DNA of 64,000 bases, taken from NCBI RefSeq assembly GCF_000620065.1, contig NZ_JHVI01000007.1, positions 95,549-159,548 on the forward strand, in the 5' to 3' direction. The position numbers and the translations under genes are program-made. A model generated the notes under the pieces. The model did not search any database and was not told the DNA's origin. It worked only from the letters and a program-made list of their open reading frames with translations. Source of the DNA: Meiothermus cerbereus DSM 11376. GTDB lineage: Bacteria; Deinococcota; Deinococci; Deinococcales; Thermaceae. Shown piece by piece: positions 16,230 through 26,101 of this stretch (positions are counted from its first letter, which is position 1; each line of letters opens with the position of its first letter).

Positions 16230-17159
16230 GTGCCGCGCAAAATTATCCTCGACTGCGACCCCGGACACGACGACGCCATCGCCATGATGCTGGCCCTGGC
16301 CAGCGAGGAGCTCGAGGTTTTGGGTATTACCACAGTTTTTGGCAATGTGGGCCTCGAGCGCACCACCCGCAACGCCCTGGTGGTGCGGGAAGTGCTGGGC
16401 AAAAGGGTGCCCATCTATGCCGGATCCGACCGCCCTTTGGTGCGCGAGCGCATCAGTGCCGAGGCCGTCCACGGGGTCTCGGGGCTGGAAGGCCCCCACC
16501 TACCCACCCCCACCGGCCAGGCCGAGCCCCTGCACGCCGTACATTTCATCATCGAGCAGGTGCTCAAATACCCCGGCGAGGTCACGCTGGTACCGGTGGG
16601 CGCCCTGACCAACATCGCACTGGCCATGCGCCTGGAGCCCCGCATCATTCCCCAGATTCGCGAAATTGTTCTGATGGGCGGCTCAATTGACATCGGCAAC
16701 TGGACCCCCAGCGCAGAGTTCAACATTCTGTGTGACCCCCATGCTGCCAAAATAGTCTTTGAGGCCGGGGTTCGAGTGGTAATGATGGGTCTCAACCTGA
16801 CCCACCAGACCGTGGCCCATCCCGCCCGGATAGAGCGCTTCCGTGCCCTAAGGACGCGGGTGGGGACGTTTGTGGCCGAGTTGCTCGAGTTCTTCCGCGA
16901 GCATCATATAAAGCGCTACAAGTGGGACGGAGCTCCCATCCACGATGCCTGTGCAGTGGCTTATTTGTTGCGCCCCGAGCTGTTCAAAACCGCCCTGTTT
17001 AACGTGGAGATTGAAGCCAACGAAGGACTGGCTTTCGGGCGCACGGTCTGCGATTACTGGCACGTGACCGGCAAAGCGCCCAACTGTGAGGTGGGCCTCG
17101 AGGTCGATGTGGATGGTTTCTACGACCTGCTGGTAGAGCGCATCGCTCGCTACGAATAG
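16230..17159 (+). CDS. Inosine-uridine preferring nucleoside hydrolase
   Basis: Ca-dependent ribohydrolase of 309 aa that splits nucleosides into base and ribose. It has the N-terminal metal motif IILDCDPGHDDAIAM (DxDxxxDD), LVPVGALTNIALAMRLEP, VLMGGSIDIGNWTPSAEFNI and a C-terminal Asp in WDGAPIHDACAVAYL. Start chosen at GTG 16230 (VPRKIILDCDPG), because the family begins a few residues before this motif; an ATG at 16188 lies in the upstream spacer and across an inverted repeat. The ribokinase gene follows 67 bases later, so freed ribose can be phosphorylated. Confidence 0.9.
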   Translation: MPRKIILDCDPGHDDAIAMMLALASEELEVLGITTVFGNVGLERTTRNALVVREVLGKRVPIYAGSDRPLVRERISAEAVHGVSGLEGPHLPTPTGQAEPLHAVHFIIEQVLKYPGEVTLVPVGALTNIALAMRLEPRIIPQIREIVLMGGSIDIGNWTPSAEFNILCDPHAAKIVFEAGVRVVMMGLNLTHQTVAHPARIERFRALRTRVGTFVAELLEFFREHHIKRYKWDGAPIHDACAVAYLLRPELFKTALFNVEIEANEGLAFGRTVCDYWHVTGKAPNCEVGLEVDVDGFYDLLVERIARYE

Positions 17160-17226
17160 TCCAGTTTGTTGTCGGTGGCCCAGGCCCGCGCCTTCGGCTG
17201 GCTGCGTCCGGTATAAGCTATAGGCC

Positions 17227-18171
17227 ATGAGCATCGTCGTGGTTGGGAGCATCAACATGGATCTGGTGGTACGGGTCAAACGGCATCCCCTGCCAGGAGA
17301 AACCCTGTTGGGCTCAGACTACGAGACCCACCACGGGGGCAAAGGGGCCAACCAGGCGGTAGCAGCCGCCCGCATGCTGGCCCGCAGCGCCCAGCCCAGC
17401 AAAGGGGTCATTTCCGGCCAGGGCCTGGGCGTGCGCATGATTGGGCGGGTTGGGCAGGATGAGTTTGGCAATCAGCTTCGCAACGCCCTCAAGCGCGAGG
17501 GCATCAACGTACACGCCACCATCCCCATCGCCGCCCCCACTGGGGTGGCCTTTATTGCGGTCAACGAAGAAGGACAAAACACCATCATCGTCTCGCCTGG
17601 GGCCAACCACCGCCTCCGGCCCGAAAACCTCTCCCCCGCCGAGTTCGAGGGGGCGCGGGTGGTGGTATTGCAGCTCGAGATTCCCCTCGAGACCGTGCGC
17701 CGGGCTGCCGAGCTGGGCCGACAGGCCGGGGCCAGGGTCATCCTCAACGCCTCGCCGGCGCAGCTACTGCCCAACAAGCTGCTCGAGCACACCGACATCC
17801 TGGTGGCAAACGAAAGCGAAGCCTATGGCCTGACCGGGGTACAGCCCGATTCGCCCGAGATGGCCCTCGAGGTAGCCCAGGTACTGGCCGAAAAAGTGCC
17901 CACCGTAATCATCACCCTGGGCGAACAGGGCGCGGTATGGGTAGCCCCCGAGGGCAAAGGCCACCAGCCGGTTCCCAAAGTAGAGGCCATTGATACCACT
18001 GGGGCTGGGGATGCTTTTATTGGGGCGCTGGCCACCGCCATCTGCGAAGGCAGGTCTCTGTCCCGGGCCGTGGAACTTGGCTGTGTGGCCGGGGCCCTGG
18101 CAGCCACCAAGGCGGGGGCCCAGTCTTCGCTGCCCTGGCGTGAGGATGTATTCGCCCGGCTCGAGCCCTGA
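17227..18171 (+). CDS. rbsK: Ribokinase (PfkB family)
   Basis: ATP-dependent kinase of 314 aa, ribose to ribose-5-phosphate. It starts VVVGSINMDLVVRV, has the substrate motif HHGGKGANQAVAAARM (near 40) and the PfkB signature DTTGAGDAFIGAL with the catalytic Asp (near 258). About 20 residues between AAARML and RMIGRVGQ (ARSAQPSKGVISGQGLGV) form a small extra loop compared with typical ribokinases. It follows the nucleoside hydrolase on the same strand, which supports a nucleoside ribose salvage role. A TATAAG box lies about 10 bases before the ATG. Confidence 0.92.
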   Translation: MSIVVVGSINMDLVVRVKRHPLPGETLLGSDYETHHGGKGANQAVAAARMLARSAQPSKGVISGQGLGVRMIGRVGQDEFGNQLRNALKREGINVHATIPIAAPTGVAFIAVNEEGQNTIIVSPGANHRLRPENLSPAEFEGARVVVLQLEIPLETVRRAAELGRQAGARVILNASPAQLLPNKLLEHTDILVANESEAYGLTGVQPDSPEMALEVAQVLAEKVPTVIITLGEQGAVWVAPEGKGHQPVPKVEAIDTTGAGDAFIGALATAICEGRSLSRAVELGCVAGALAATKAGAQSSLPWREDVFARLEP

Positions 18172-18214
18172 AGGCTACCCATCGCCCGGCCTTGTTTTTG
18201 ATAGTCTGCAATTG

Positions 18215-19030
18215 GTGCTGCTATCGATCTATCATCTAACGGAGTACGTTTACCCTGATGAAGCGCGGGACTCCTTCAACGAGCTGTGGCTCTACCCGGT
18301 AGACGACCATCGCCAGGGGCTTCTGGAGTTTCGCCTTCACATCGCGCCCCACACCATGCCCCGTAGCCGCCAGGATTATTTTCATAACCGGGTCTACAGT
18401 TTTCATGTCAATCACCCCCACCAGCAACTGCGGGTGGAAATGCAGGCCAGGGTTTTGACGTTTACCGCGCCAGAGCCGCTGCCAGTGCCAGTGCAGGCCC
18501 TGAGCAACCTGGAATCCAGGTTTTTTGAGTTCCTGGCCCCCACCCCCCGGGTGCCCCTGCATTACAACTGGCTCGAGCTGCTGAGCCTGCGCCGCCCCCA
18601 CCCTCACGAAAGCCTGCACGCTTACTTGCTGGAAGTAACCGAGCATCTGTATCGGAGCTTCCGCTACGACACCACGGCCACCCAGGTAGACACCCCGCTC
18701 ATCCAGTTTGTGGAAGGCAGGGCTGGGGTCTGCCAGGACTACGCCCAGGCCATGCTGGCCGTGCTACGCAGTGTGGGGATCCCAGCCCGGTATGTTTCGG
18801 GATACCTGGCTACCGGGGTGGGTTCACAAGGCAGCCATGCCTGGGTTGAGGCCTTTGTGCCAGGCTCGGGCTGGTATGGCTACGATCCCACCAACAACTC
18901 GGTCATAACTGAGCGGTATGTCAAAAAGGCCCACGGGCGCGACTACGACGACTGCCCCCCGATCAAAGGGCTCCGCCGGGGCGGCGGCAAAGAGCACCTG
19001 CAGGTGTTGGTCAGGGTCGAGGCGGTGTAA
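18215..19030 (+). CDS. Transglutaminase-like protein with N-terminal beta domain
   Basis: Protein of 271 aa from GTG 18215 (VLLSIYHLTEYVYPDEARDS), the usual start of this family (an N-terminal strand with Y-x-Y); no signal peptide. The papain-like core shows the Cys in GRAGVCQDYAQAMLAVLRS (about 170), the His in GSHAWVEAFVP and the Asp in YGYDPTNN. The family is widespread, with suspected protease, amidase or crosslinking activity. A longer frame back to 17990 overlaps rbsK and is not used. It lies 43 bases after rbsK with no terminator between. Confidence 0.85.
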   Translation: MLLSIYHLTEYVYPDEARDSFNELWLYPVDDHRQGLLEFRLHIAPHTMPRSRQDYFHNRVYSFHVNHPHQQLRVEMQARVLTFTAPEPLPVPVQALSNLESRFFEFLAPTPRVPLHYNWLELLSLRRPHPHESLHAYLLEVTEHLYRSFRYDTTATQVDTPLIQFVEGRAGVCQDYAQAMLAVLRSVGIPARYVSGYLATGVGSQGSHAWVEAFVPGSGWYGYDPTNNSVITERYVKKAHGRDYDDCPPIKGLRRGGGKEHLQVLVRVEAV

Positions 19031-19139
19031 CGCTGTCCAGGAGACATCCGCGCATAGTGCACCCATCTGTTCCAACCAACACAGCGCGTCGGCGTGGTTG
19101 TGGCTTTGTTGCCGAGGGAAATGGCAATTAGGGTTCAGC

Positions 19140-20321
19140 CTAGCGGTTGCGGGCCGGACGCAAGGCGGTCTGGGTGGGCAGGCGGTAGCCGTGGTCGTCA
19201 GGGGCATCATCGGTCGCGGCAGTAATCACCCGGCCCGACTTCAGGCGGGTTCCTTCGCCCACCAGCCAGACCGCACCCCAGGGGCGGTAGGTGCTGGTGA
19301 GGGTATCTTTGAGCACCCTGCCGTCGGAAAAGCGGATGGTGCGATAGACGTTCACTGTGGCCCCCTCGGCAGCCCAGTCTACCTGCACAAAGCGCTGGGG
19401 GGGCAGGTCGGGGCTAACGATGTAGCGGGTAGGTGGCGCGGGAATACGGGTTAGTGTAACTGGGCTGCTCCAAGTTACTTCGCGGTCTTTGCTGCCAAAG
19501 ATGCGGAAAGTAATCTGGCTGCCGTTTACGCTGCTCTGGATCAGCAGGTAACCCGGGGTATCGTTTTTGAACTTGAGGTCCAGGGAAGGCAAAAACACCG
19601 CAGCATCGAGGCCGGTAGGCTGGTAGTAGCGAACCTGGTAGCTGTGCGGGCGGCGCTGCACGATGGGCAGGCCCGAGAAGTACGCTGCGCGGAAAAGGGT
19701 GGTCGAGACCTGGCACATTCCCCCGCCCACCCCCTCTACCGTCTGCTCACCGGAGATAACAAAGGCTTTTTTGAAACCGGTGCGTTCGGAAACCTCGCCC
19801 ATCGCCCTGGCAAACGAGAAGGTTTCGCCGGGAGCAATCAGCACGCCGTTCAGGCGGCTGGCCCCGAGCTGGATGTTGTAGCCGCGTTCGTAGGACGAAC
19901 CCGCAAAGGAGGTGGTGGCCTCAGCGAGTAGCTGGCGGATGCCGAGGCTGTAGTAATAAGGGGCCCCCAGGGGGTGCAGGGTGTGGTTTACAGGCAGTAA
20001 AAACTCCGTCTGGCCTGCCTTCAGGGCCTCGAGGTAGCGCTTTTTGGCTTCGGCCAGGTCGAAGCTGTGGCCCATCTGATCCTGTAGCACCCAGTCTTTT
20101 AGGGTGGCATTGTAGCGCCAGCGGGCCTCGAGCGCAGGCCGGGCGGCCCTGGTCAAGAGGGTTGGAAGCTGCCCCACCCCCCCAATCTTGATGCGCTGGG
20201 GCACCCCGATGGTCACAATCTGACCTTTTTCGATGCGGTTCTCCAGGGCATAGTAAACGCCATCCGGCCCCGCCAATGCCAGAGAAATCAAGCAAAAAAC
20301 ACCCAGAATAGCAGCCCGCAT
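19140..20321 (-). CDS. VanW-family secreted protein
   Basis: Exported protein of 393 aa from the ATG at 20321 (MRAAILGVFCLISLALAG signal peptide). The central VanW domain (PF04294 type) is clear: YNIQLGASRLNGVLIAPGETFSF, GFKKAFVISGEQTVEGVGGGMCQVSTTLF, then KNDTPGYLLIQSSV. An N-terminal domain with repeated strands resembles the YoaR-like region usually found before VanW; a C-terminal tail of beta strands follows. VanW-like proteins are linked to cell-wall processes, but the activity is unknown. It has the only Cys of its domain in GGGMCQVS, which is conserved. Confidence 0.88.
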   Translation of the reverse strand: MRAAILGVFCLISLALAGPDGVYYALENRIEKGQIVTIGVPQRIKIGGVGQLPTLLTRAARPALEARWRYNATLKDWVLQDQMGHSFDLAEAKKRYLEALKAGQTEFLLPVNHTLHPLGAPYYYSLGIRQLLAEATTSFAGSSYERGYNIQLGASRLNGVLIAPGETFSFARAMGEVSERTGFKKAFVISGEQTVEGVGGGMCQVSTTLFRAAYFSGLPIVQRRPHSYQVRYYQPTGLDAAVFLPSLDLKFKNDTPGYLLIQSSVNGSQITFRIFGSKDREVTWSSPVTLTRIPAPPTRYIVSPDLPPQRFVQVDWAAEGATVNVYRTIRFSDGRVLKDTLTSTYRPWGAVWLVGEGTRLKSGRVITAATDDAPDDHGYRLPTQTALRPARNR

Positions 20322-20361
20322 ACCCCACTGTACAACCAAAAATGCTCAAAAGCAGGGCAAA

Positions 20362-20994
20362 TCAACCCTGGCCGCGCGCATGCCGGGCGATCCAACTCTG
20401 CAGCACGGCCTCATAGTCTTCTGGCGAAAGGCGGGGCCGCTGGTAAAACCCTGCCTGCAAGCGCTGCCGCTGGGCCTCAAACAGAATCACCGCTGCCGCC
20501 ACCGAAACGTTGAGGCTCTCTACCATGCCCATCATGGGAATCAAGATGTGGGCATCGGCCCGCTCGGCGGCTTCGGGCGACACCCCCCATTTCTCGGTGC
20601 CCAGCAGGATGCAGGTAGGGCGGGTGTAGTCGGCCTGGCGATAGTCCACCACCCGTTCGGAAAAATGCGCCGCCAGCACCTGAAACCCCTGCGATTTCAG
20701 GTGGGCAAAAGCCGAGGCCACATCGGGGTGAATCTGCAAACCCACCCACTTGGCCGCCGAACCGGAGGTTTCGTTGAAGGTTTTGCCTTTCAGGCTGAGG
20801 TTCTCAGCTTCCTCCAGGTTGGGGATTCCGTGCCGGGCTGGGATGGCGTGGGCCTCGAGCACCCCCACCGCATCGCAGGAGCGCAGAATGGCCGAGAAAT
20901 TGTGGGGCTTATGCACCCGCTCCATCAACACCGTCAGGTCGGGCTGGCGTTTATCCAATACTGCACGAATCCTGGCAAGGCGTTCAGGCGTCAC
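20362..20994 (-). CDS. trmH: tRNA (guanosine-2'-O-)-methyltransferase, SpoU/TrmH type
   Basis: SPOUT methyltransferase of 210 aa methylating G18 ribose in tRNA. Motif 1 [18 protein letters not shown] (near 28, with the catalytic Arg), motif 2 [15 protein letters not shown] (near 129) and motif 3 [21 protein letters not shown] (near 152) form the SAM knot. The length and the [13 protein letters not shown] start match Thermus TrmH. Divergent from the oxidoreductase at 21027, with 32 bases between starts. Confidence 0.93.
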   Translation of the reverse strand: MTPERLARIRAVLDKRQPDLTVLMERVHKPHNFSAILRSCDAVGVLEAHAIPARHGIPNLEEAENLSLKGKTFNETSGSAAKWVGLQIHPDVASAFAHLKSQGFQVLAAHFSERVVDYRQADYTRPTCILLGTEKWGVSPEAAERADAHILIPMMGMVESLNVSVAAAVILFEAQRQRLQAGFYQRPRLSPEDYEAVLQSWIARHARGQG

Positions 20995-21026
20995 AAGGGT
21001 TTATTGTACCGTGCCAGAATAGCTTC

Positions 21027-21995
21027 ATGAAAGCTATTGTGGTTGAGCAAAACGGCCCGCCCGAAAACCTGCGCTACCAGGAGGTGCCAGACCCCAGGCC
21101 CAAGGCCGACGAAGTGCTGGTGCGCACGACCCTTACCAGCCTCAACTACGCCGATGTGCAGGCCCGGCGGGGCGGCTACGAGGCGGGTTCACCACCCCCC
21201 TTCATACCGGGGCTGGATGCGGTGGGGGTTGTGGAAGCCCTGGGGGCAGACGTAACAGGCCTGAAGCTGGGACAACGGGTGGCAGTGTTTACCAGCGGGG
21301 GCTCGTATGCCGAAAAAGTGCTAGCTAAAGCAGTGCTGGCCTACCCGGTTCCTGCCAAGCTTCCCGACGAGGCTGTATCGGGCCTGACTGCCCTGGTTAC
21401 GGCCTACAACATCCTGACCTGGGCCGCACGGCTGCAAAAGAACGAGACCGTGCTGGTGCATGCCGCTGCCGGAGGGGTGGGCAGTCTGGCGGTACAGATG
21501 GCCAAAGCCCTGGGTGCGGGGCTGGTCATTGGCACTGTGGGGGATACAGCCAAAGCCGATGCTGTTCGCCGTCTGGGGGCCGACGAAGTGCTGGGGTATG
21601 CGGATTTTGCCGAGCAGGTGCTGAAGCTTACCAAACAACAAGGCGCCGATGTAATTCTCGACTCGGTGGCGGGCGAGGTCTTTAATCGGGGAATGCAGTG
21701 CCTGGCTCCTTTTGGCCGAATGGTGGTGTATGGACATGCCAGTGGGCAGGCCGGCAGCTTTGAAACCCGCCCGCTGCACCGCCAGAGCAAAGCGGTCATC
21801 GGCTACAGCAGCGGGCACTACCGCCGCAGTCGGCCCGCGCTTTTGAGACCCACCGTAGAGGCCGTTTTTGCCCTGCTCCAGGCCGGGCAGGTTCGGCTTT
21901 TGGTTGGCGCGCGCTACAGGCTCGAGCAGGCCGCAGAGGCCCACGCCCTGATGGAAAGCCGCCGGAGCACAGGCAAAATTTTGCTTTACCCCTAA
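21027..21995 (+). CDS. NADPH:quinone oxidoreductase, zinc-less MDR family
   Basis: Medium-chain reductase of 322 aa without the structural or catalytic zinc ligands. The N-terminal GroES-like domain has [14 protein letters not shown] and the Rossmann part has [22 protein letters not shown] (near 147) and [12 protein letters not shown]. Quinone reductase or enone reductase activity is typical. It ends with a 4-base convergent overlap with the aldo/keto reductase gene. Confidence 0.87.
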   Translation: MKAIVVEQNGPPENLRYQEVPDPRPKADEVLVRTTLTSLNYADVQARRGGYEAGSPPPFIPGLDAVGVVEALGADVTGLKLGQRVAVFTSGGSYAEKVLAKAVLAYPVPAKLPDEAVSGLTALVTAYNILTWAARLQKNETVLVHAAAGGVGSLAVQMAKALGAGLVIGTVGDTAKADAVRRLGADEVLGYADFAEQVLKLTKQQGADVILDSVAGEVFNRGMQCLAPFGRMVVYGHASGQAGSFETRPLHRQSKAVIGYSSGHYRRSRPALLRPTVEAVFALLQAGQVRLLVGARYRLEQAAEAHALMESRRSTGKILLYP

Positions 21996-23008
21996 ACTTC
22001 GCGCTCGGTGCGGGTGAGGGGCCAGCTAGACACTTCATTGAGCGCGGCAATTTCCTCTGCCCCAAGCTGCAGTCCGGCGGCTGGGAGCAGGTCTTGCAAC
22101 TGCTGAACCGTATTGGCCCCCACAATCGGGGCGGTAATGAAAGGGCGCGACAACTGCCAGGCCAGGGCCACCTGCGCTGGATGGGCCCCGTGTCGATCGG
22201 CGATTTCCAGCACCTTATCCAGAATCTTCCAGTTTTGCTCGCTAAAGCGCCCACTGGCAATGCCCTGGGCCCGCACGCTCTCGGGCAGGGGTTGGTCGCG
22301 GCGGTACTTGCCGGTGAGGAAGCCACCCGCCAGGGGGCTGTAAGGGATTACCCCCAGGCCATAGGTCTCGCAAACTCGAGCCAGCTCCCGCTCGAAGTTC
22401 ATCCGGGTAGGCATAGTTAGGCTGTACTCAGGCTGGATCGAAACAAAGCTTTCGAAGCCGTGTTTATCGGAAGCCCACAAGGCCTGCATCAGGCGCCAAG
22501 CCGAAAAGTTGGAGCAGCCGATGTAGCGCACATAGCCTTTATGCACCAGGTCGGTCAGGGCCGAGAGGGTTTCCTCGATGGGCACCTGATTGTCAACCCA
22601 GTGCACCTGGTAAAGGTCGATATAGTCCACGCGCAGGCGGCGCAAGCTGTCTTCGACTGCCCGCATGATCCAGGCACGTGATAGCCCCTCGCGCTGCAGG
22701 GGGTGGTTGCGCCCCTCGGAACCCCCCGGCCCCATCGGACCCCGTACCTTGGTAGCTAAGACCACCCGCTCACGCAGCCCTCGACTTTGCATCCAACGCC
22801 CAATAATCTCCTCCGAGACCCCACCCGGATTGCCAGGTGCCCAGGTGCTGTAGATGTCGGCGGTATCAATCAGGTTGCCTCCCGCCTCCACAAAAGCGTC
22901 CATGATGGCAAAGGAGGTGGGTTCGTCGGCAGTCCAGCCAAACTGCATGGTGCCGAGGGCGATGGGATGAACAAACAAACCCGACTTTCCCAGTTTGCGG
23001 TAGCTCAT
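21992..23008 (-). CDS. Aldo/keto reductase
   Basis: NADPH-dependent TIM-barrel reductase of 338 aa from the ATG at 23008 ([24 protein letters not shown]). Catalytic tetrad: Asp in DTADIYS (near 54), Tyr in the same motif, Lys in [10 protein letters not shown] and His in YQVHWVDNQ; the cofactor region is near [15 protein letters not shown]. Resembles the YajO/Tas group acting on small aldehydes. The true substrate is unknown. No same-strand neighbour within 140 bases. Confidence 0.9.
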   Translation of the reverse strand: MSYRKLGKSGLFVHPIALGTMQFGWTADEPTSFAIMDAFVEAGGNLIDTADIYSTWAPGNPGGVSEEIIGRWMQSRGLRERVVLATKVRGPMGPGGSEGRNHPLQREGLSRAWIMRAVEDSLRRLRVDYIDLYQVHWVDNQVPIEETLSALTDLVHKGYVRYIGCSNFSAWRLMQALWASDKHGFESFVSIQPEYSLTMPTRMNFERELARVCETYGLGVIPYSPLAGGFLTGKYRRDQPLPESVRAQGIASGRFSEQNWKILDKVLEIADRHGAHPAQVALAWQLSRPFITAPIVGANTVQQLQDLLPAAGLQLGAEEIAALNEVSSWPLTRTEREV

Positions 23009-23155
23009 AGGGCTTGATTCTACGCCCACAGCGTTCCAGATGACACCACGTTCTCCACCCGCAGCCGCCTGGCTGCTGCCCTACGAAGTGGCGGGCCGCC
23101 CTACACATCTGGGTCGGTTATCGTCAGCTTTGGTATAAGGGGCTCCCAGTGCCCA

Positions 23156-23797
23156 TTAGCTGGCGGTGAATGGGTTATGGGCATTGGCCCGCAAGCGCTC
23201 GATCAGGGGGCGCAGCAGATCGCGCTTGAGCTTGAGCGACTGGCGGTTGACTATGAAGCGGGCGGTGGAGTGGGCCAGCACCTCGACCTCGAGCAAGCCC
23301 GCCGCCCTGAGGGTAGCCCCGGTCTGTACCACATCCACCACGGCATCGGCCAGCCCGGTGAGGGCGGCCAGTTCGACATTACCGGCCAGCTCGATAATAT
23401 CGGCAACTATTCCCCGTTCACGCAGTACCTGGGCGGTAAAGCGGGGGTACTTGGTGGCAATGCGGCGGATGGGCCCGCTAGAGGCAGGGTGGCGGATGAG
23501 GGAAAGGCGGCAGGCCCCTGTGCCCAGGTCAACCGGCTCGTACACGTCCCGACCCGACTCTAGCAGCACATCGTTGCCCACCACCCCCACATCGGCAATG
23601 CCCAGATCCACATAGGTGGGCACGTCATGGTTGCGCAGCTCCAGAACAGCGATGCCCCCTTCGTTACCGTGCAGCAAGGCCCGCCCATTTTGCACTGGCG
23701 GCAGCTCGAGCCCAGCCTTCGTTAGCGCCTGGTAGCCGTCGGCGAAGTTGCGCCCTTTGGGCAGGGCTACCACCAAAGCATAGCGTCCGCGAATCAT
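23156..23797 (-). CDS. hisG: ATP phosphoribosyltransferase, short form
   Basis: First enzyme of histidine synthesis, 213 aa: [58 protein letters not shown] (PRPP loop). It lacks the C-terminal ACT-like regulatory domain, so it is the short form, which in known systems needs HisZ for activity and feedback control. No hisZ or other his gene is in the window. Confidence 0.92.
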   Translation of the reverse strand: MIRGRYALVVALPKGRNFADGYQALTKAGLELPPVQNGRALLHGNEGGIAVLELRNHDVPTYVDLGIADVGVVGNDVLLESGRDVYEPVDLGTGACRLSLIRHPASSGPIRRIATKYPRFTAQVLRERGIVADIIELAGNVELAALTGLADAVVDVVQTGATLRAAGLLEVEVLAHSTARFIVNRQSLKLKRDLLRPLIERLRANAHNPFTAS

Positions 23798-23880
23798 CCC
23801 AGCTCCCTTATATCACAAACCGCCAGCTTCGATTCAGGGAGCGCAGCAGCACCTTTACGAACCTCAATGGCTGTCAAAGG

Positions 23881-25221
23881 CTACGACAGCACAGGCTTGG
23901 CCGGGTCTTCGGGGGTCTGGTCGTGGTCGGGGATCAGGGCTTCTGCCTCGCGTATCACCCGGAACAAGTAGCCCCCCAGGCCCACCGCCATACCCAGCAG
24001 GCCGCTCATAACCAGCAGCAGCGCCATGCCAGCCCCCGGCCCCACCCCCACCAGGCCCCCAAAAAGACCAACCAGGGAGCCACCGGGCATCATGGCCGGG
24101 GTCAGCACCCGGTCGGCCAGCGGACCCGCTACCAGCATAGACAGCGGCCCGGCTACCCAGGCAATCATGCGGCGGGCGGCAAACACCTTACCCTGCACGT
24201 CGGGGGGCACTTTGGCCTGCCAGATGGCCTGGTTAGAGCCGTTCAGAATGGGCACAATCAGGGCGAACATGAAAGCACAGGCAGCCCAGATCCACACACT
24301 CTGCCCCAACCCCAACAACACGCTTCCAAAAAGGCTCGAAAACACCCAGCCCAAAAGCACCCCATGTACCTTGCGCCGGGGGCCACCCCAGGTCGAGAGC
24401 AACACCCCACCCAGCACCCCGCCAATGCCCGCAGCACTTTGCACGGTAGCCAGTGCGGTTTCGCTCGAGGCCGTGCGGGCCAGAATCATTGCGGCCATAA
24501 TGGCCGAGCCCAGGTTGGCCACCAGATTGCCCAGCAGAAACACCGTCTGCAGACCCAGCAGGCTCGGCCTGGCAAAAATGAAGCGGAAACCATACAGTGC
24601 CTCACGCAGCAGACTTCCCCGGCTTTCCAGGCCAGCGGCGCTTTGCTTGGGTTGGGGCACCTGCACCAGAATTAAGGTGACGAAGGCAGCCACAAAAGTG
24701 ACCAGATCCAGCAGCAGAATGCCCCCTAACCCCACCAGCCCCAGAAAGATACCCGCCAGAATGGGTGCCCCAATACCCGAGGCCGACTCTGCCAGCGAGA
24801 GCAGGCCGTTGGCCCGCGCATAGTCCTTCTTGGCTACCATGGTCGAGATGGCCGCAGAGTAAGCAGGCCATTGAAAAGCGCTGGTCAGACCGTTCAGGGC
24901 CCCTACCACGTACAGGTGCCACACCTCCAGGCTCCCACTCAGGTAAAGCAAAAACACCGTCAGCGTGCCCAGCGCAGCGCCCAGATCCGAGATCATCATC
25001 ATGAGCTTGCGGTTGGCCCGATCTACCCAGGCCCCAGCAAAGGGCGAGATCAGGATAAGCGGCACCATATAGAAAAAACCCATCAGGGCCAGCGAGGTAG
25101 CCAGCCCGGTTTTTTCGAAGGCCCAGATGGTAAGGGCAAACTGGCTCATACCGCTGCCCACCAGCGAGACCAGTTGCCCCAAGGCCACCAGTGTGAATCC
25201 CCTTAGTCCGGTCAAATGCAT
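23881..25221 (-). CDS. MFS transporter (efflux type)
   Basis: Major facilitator of 446 aa with twelve hydrophobic segments, starting MHLTGLRGFTLVALGQLVSLVGSG. The loop between TM2 and TM3 (GAWVDRANRKLMMMISDLG, family G-x-x-D-R-x-x-R/K) marks MFS. The order resembles the macrolide/bacteriocin exporter group (MacB/MefA-like), with long N- and C-halves joined near 205. It is divergent from a winged-helix regulator (25330) with a palindrome between, so regulation by that protein is likely. The drug or metabolite is unknown. Confidence 0.87.
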   Translation of the reverse strand: MHLTGLRGFTLVALGQLVSLVGSGMSQFALTIWAFEKTGLATSLALMGFFYMVPLILISPFAGAWVDRANRKLMMMISDLGAALGTLTVFLLYLSGSLEVWHLYVVGALNGLTSAFQWPAYSAAISTMVAKKDYARANGLLSLAESASGIGAPILAGIFLGLVGLGGILLLDLVTFVAAFVTLILVQVPQPKQSAAGLESRGSLLREALYGFRFIFARPSLLGLQTVFLLGNLVANLGSAIMAAMILARTASSETALATVQSAAGIGGVLGGVLLSTWGGPRRKVHGVLLGWVFSSLFGSVLLGLGQSVWIWAACAFMFALIVPILNGSNQAIWQAKVPPDVQGKVFAARRMIAWVAGPLSMLVAGPLADRVLTPAMMPGGSLVGLFGGLVGVGPGAGMALLLVMSGLLGMAVGLGGYLFRVIREAEALIPDHDQTPEDPAKPVLS

Positions 25222-25288
25222 AGCTCTTTGAGCCAGGGCAGGCTATTCGGGCCCTGGTGCCTTTCCATGGTCCAAGTTTAGAGAAGCT

Positions 25289-25323
25289 CTACTCAGCAAA
25301 TAAGACAAGATTTTGAGTAGAAT
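25289..25323 (+). promoter_or_regulatory. Operator and leaderless promoter between MFS and regulator genes
   Basis: Perfect inverted repeat CTACTCA (25289-25295) and TGAGTAG (25314-25320) with 18 bases between. TAGAAT (25318-25323) overlaps the right arm and ends six bases before the GTG start at 25330, as expected for a leaderless transcript. A regulator bound here would cover the -10 box and the start of both divergent genes. Confidence 0.6.
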
Positions 25324-25329
25324 GCAGGT

Positions 25330-25977
25330 GTGTCCAGCACAAGCGAAAATACCAGGGTGCTCGAGCTCAACAATGCGCTGGCCGCCCGTATTCTGGCCGA
25401 CCCCGAGGTAGCTGTCTTCCTCAAGCCCTTTATGCATGGGCCCACCACCGTTAAGGCCGCGGCCGAAGCGTTTAATCTGCCCATTCAGACCATGCACTAC
25501 CGCGTGGGTCAGATGCTTAAGGCCGGTCTATTGCAGGTGGTGGCTGTATCGCACAGGCAGGGGCGACCCATCAAGCAGTATCAGGCCACCTCCACAGCCT
25601 TTCGCTTTCCCCTAAAGCTGGTGCCCCAGCGTCTCCTGGAAAACCTGACCAGCCATGTGTTCTGGAAAGCCCAGCTCGAGCGCAGCCTGGAAAAAGCCCT
25701 GCAAGCAAACACCCACCAGGCACACATGGTGGTCTATCGCAACCAGGACGGGCTGCTCACCTGGAGCTCCCACCCGGATGATGAGGCAGAAGAGCCCGAA
25801 GTCCTGGGCCTGCAATACCCAGCCACCTTCAACCTCTGGACCGGAGGCCTTATGCTTGACCGGGCCGATGCCAAAGCCTTACAGCGTGAACTATGGGAAC
25901 TCTACGAGCGCTATGCCCATCGGGGAGGTGCCGAAAAATACGTAATGCACCTGGGCCTGGCCCCAAGCTTCGAATAG
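25330..25977 (+). CDS. Winged-helix (ArsR-like) transcriptional regulator
   Basis: Regulator of 215 aa starting at GTG 25330. The N-terminal winged helix is LKPFMHGPTTVKAAAEAFNLPIQTMHYRVGQMLKAGLLQVVAV (about residues 35-80, the pattern of a helix-turn-helix for ArsR/GntR-like proteins), followed by RQGRPIKQYQATSTAFRFP (wing), then a helical/beta effector domain with no metal cysteines. By location next to the divergent MFS gene and a shared palindrome, it is probably the local repressor. Ligand unknown. Confidence 0.8.
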   Translation: MSSTSENTRVLELNNALAARILADPEVAVFLKPFMHGPTTVKAAAEAFNLPIQTMHYRVGQMLKAGLLQVVAVSHRQGRPIKQYQATSTAFRFPLKLVPQRLLENLTSHVFWKAQLERSLEKALQANTHQAHMVVYRNQDGLLTWSSHPDDEAEEPEVLGLQYPATFNLWTGGLMLDRADAKALQRELWELYERYAHRGGAEKYVMHLGLAPSFE

Positions 25978-26032
25978 CCAGGGCGCTGCTCGTGTCCGGG
26001 CACCGATAAAACTACCTCAGCCCTGCATAGCC

Positions 26033-26061
26033 TTGACGCATAACGCATATGGGTGTATGAT
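26033..26061 (+). promoter_or_regulatory. Strong sigma70 promoter for the rsuA-type gene
   Basis: TTGACG (26033-26038), 17-base spacer, TATGAT (26056-26061). Transcription should start near 26068, only about 34 bases before the ATG at 26102 and right before a hairpin-T tract. Confidence 0.8.
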
Positions 26062-26070
26062 TTTTTTATC

Positions 26071-26097
26071 AGCCCCGGAAATCGGGGGTTTTTTATT
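26071..26097 (+). promoter_or_regulatory. Leader hairpin with T tract (attenuator-like)
   Basis: CCCCG-GAAAT-CGGGG followed by GTTTTTTATTT, lying between the predicted transcription start and the ATG of the pseudouridine synthase. It looks like a Rho-independent terminator placed in a leader of about 34 bases. The ATG itself lacks a Shine-Dalgarno site. It may cut transcription, protect the 5' end, or limit translation. Confidence 0.55.
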
Positions 26098-26101
26098 TAA
26101 C

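Noticed and set aside
17990..18214. Upstream extension of the transglutaminase-like gene.
   Set aside because: It overlaps rbsK in another frame and adds Pro/Gly-rich residues; the family starts near 18215.
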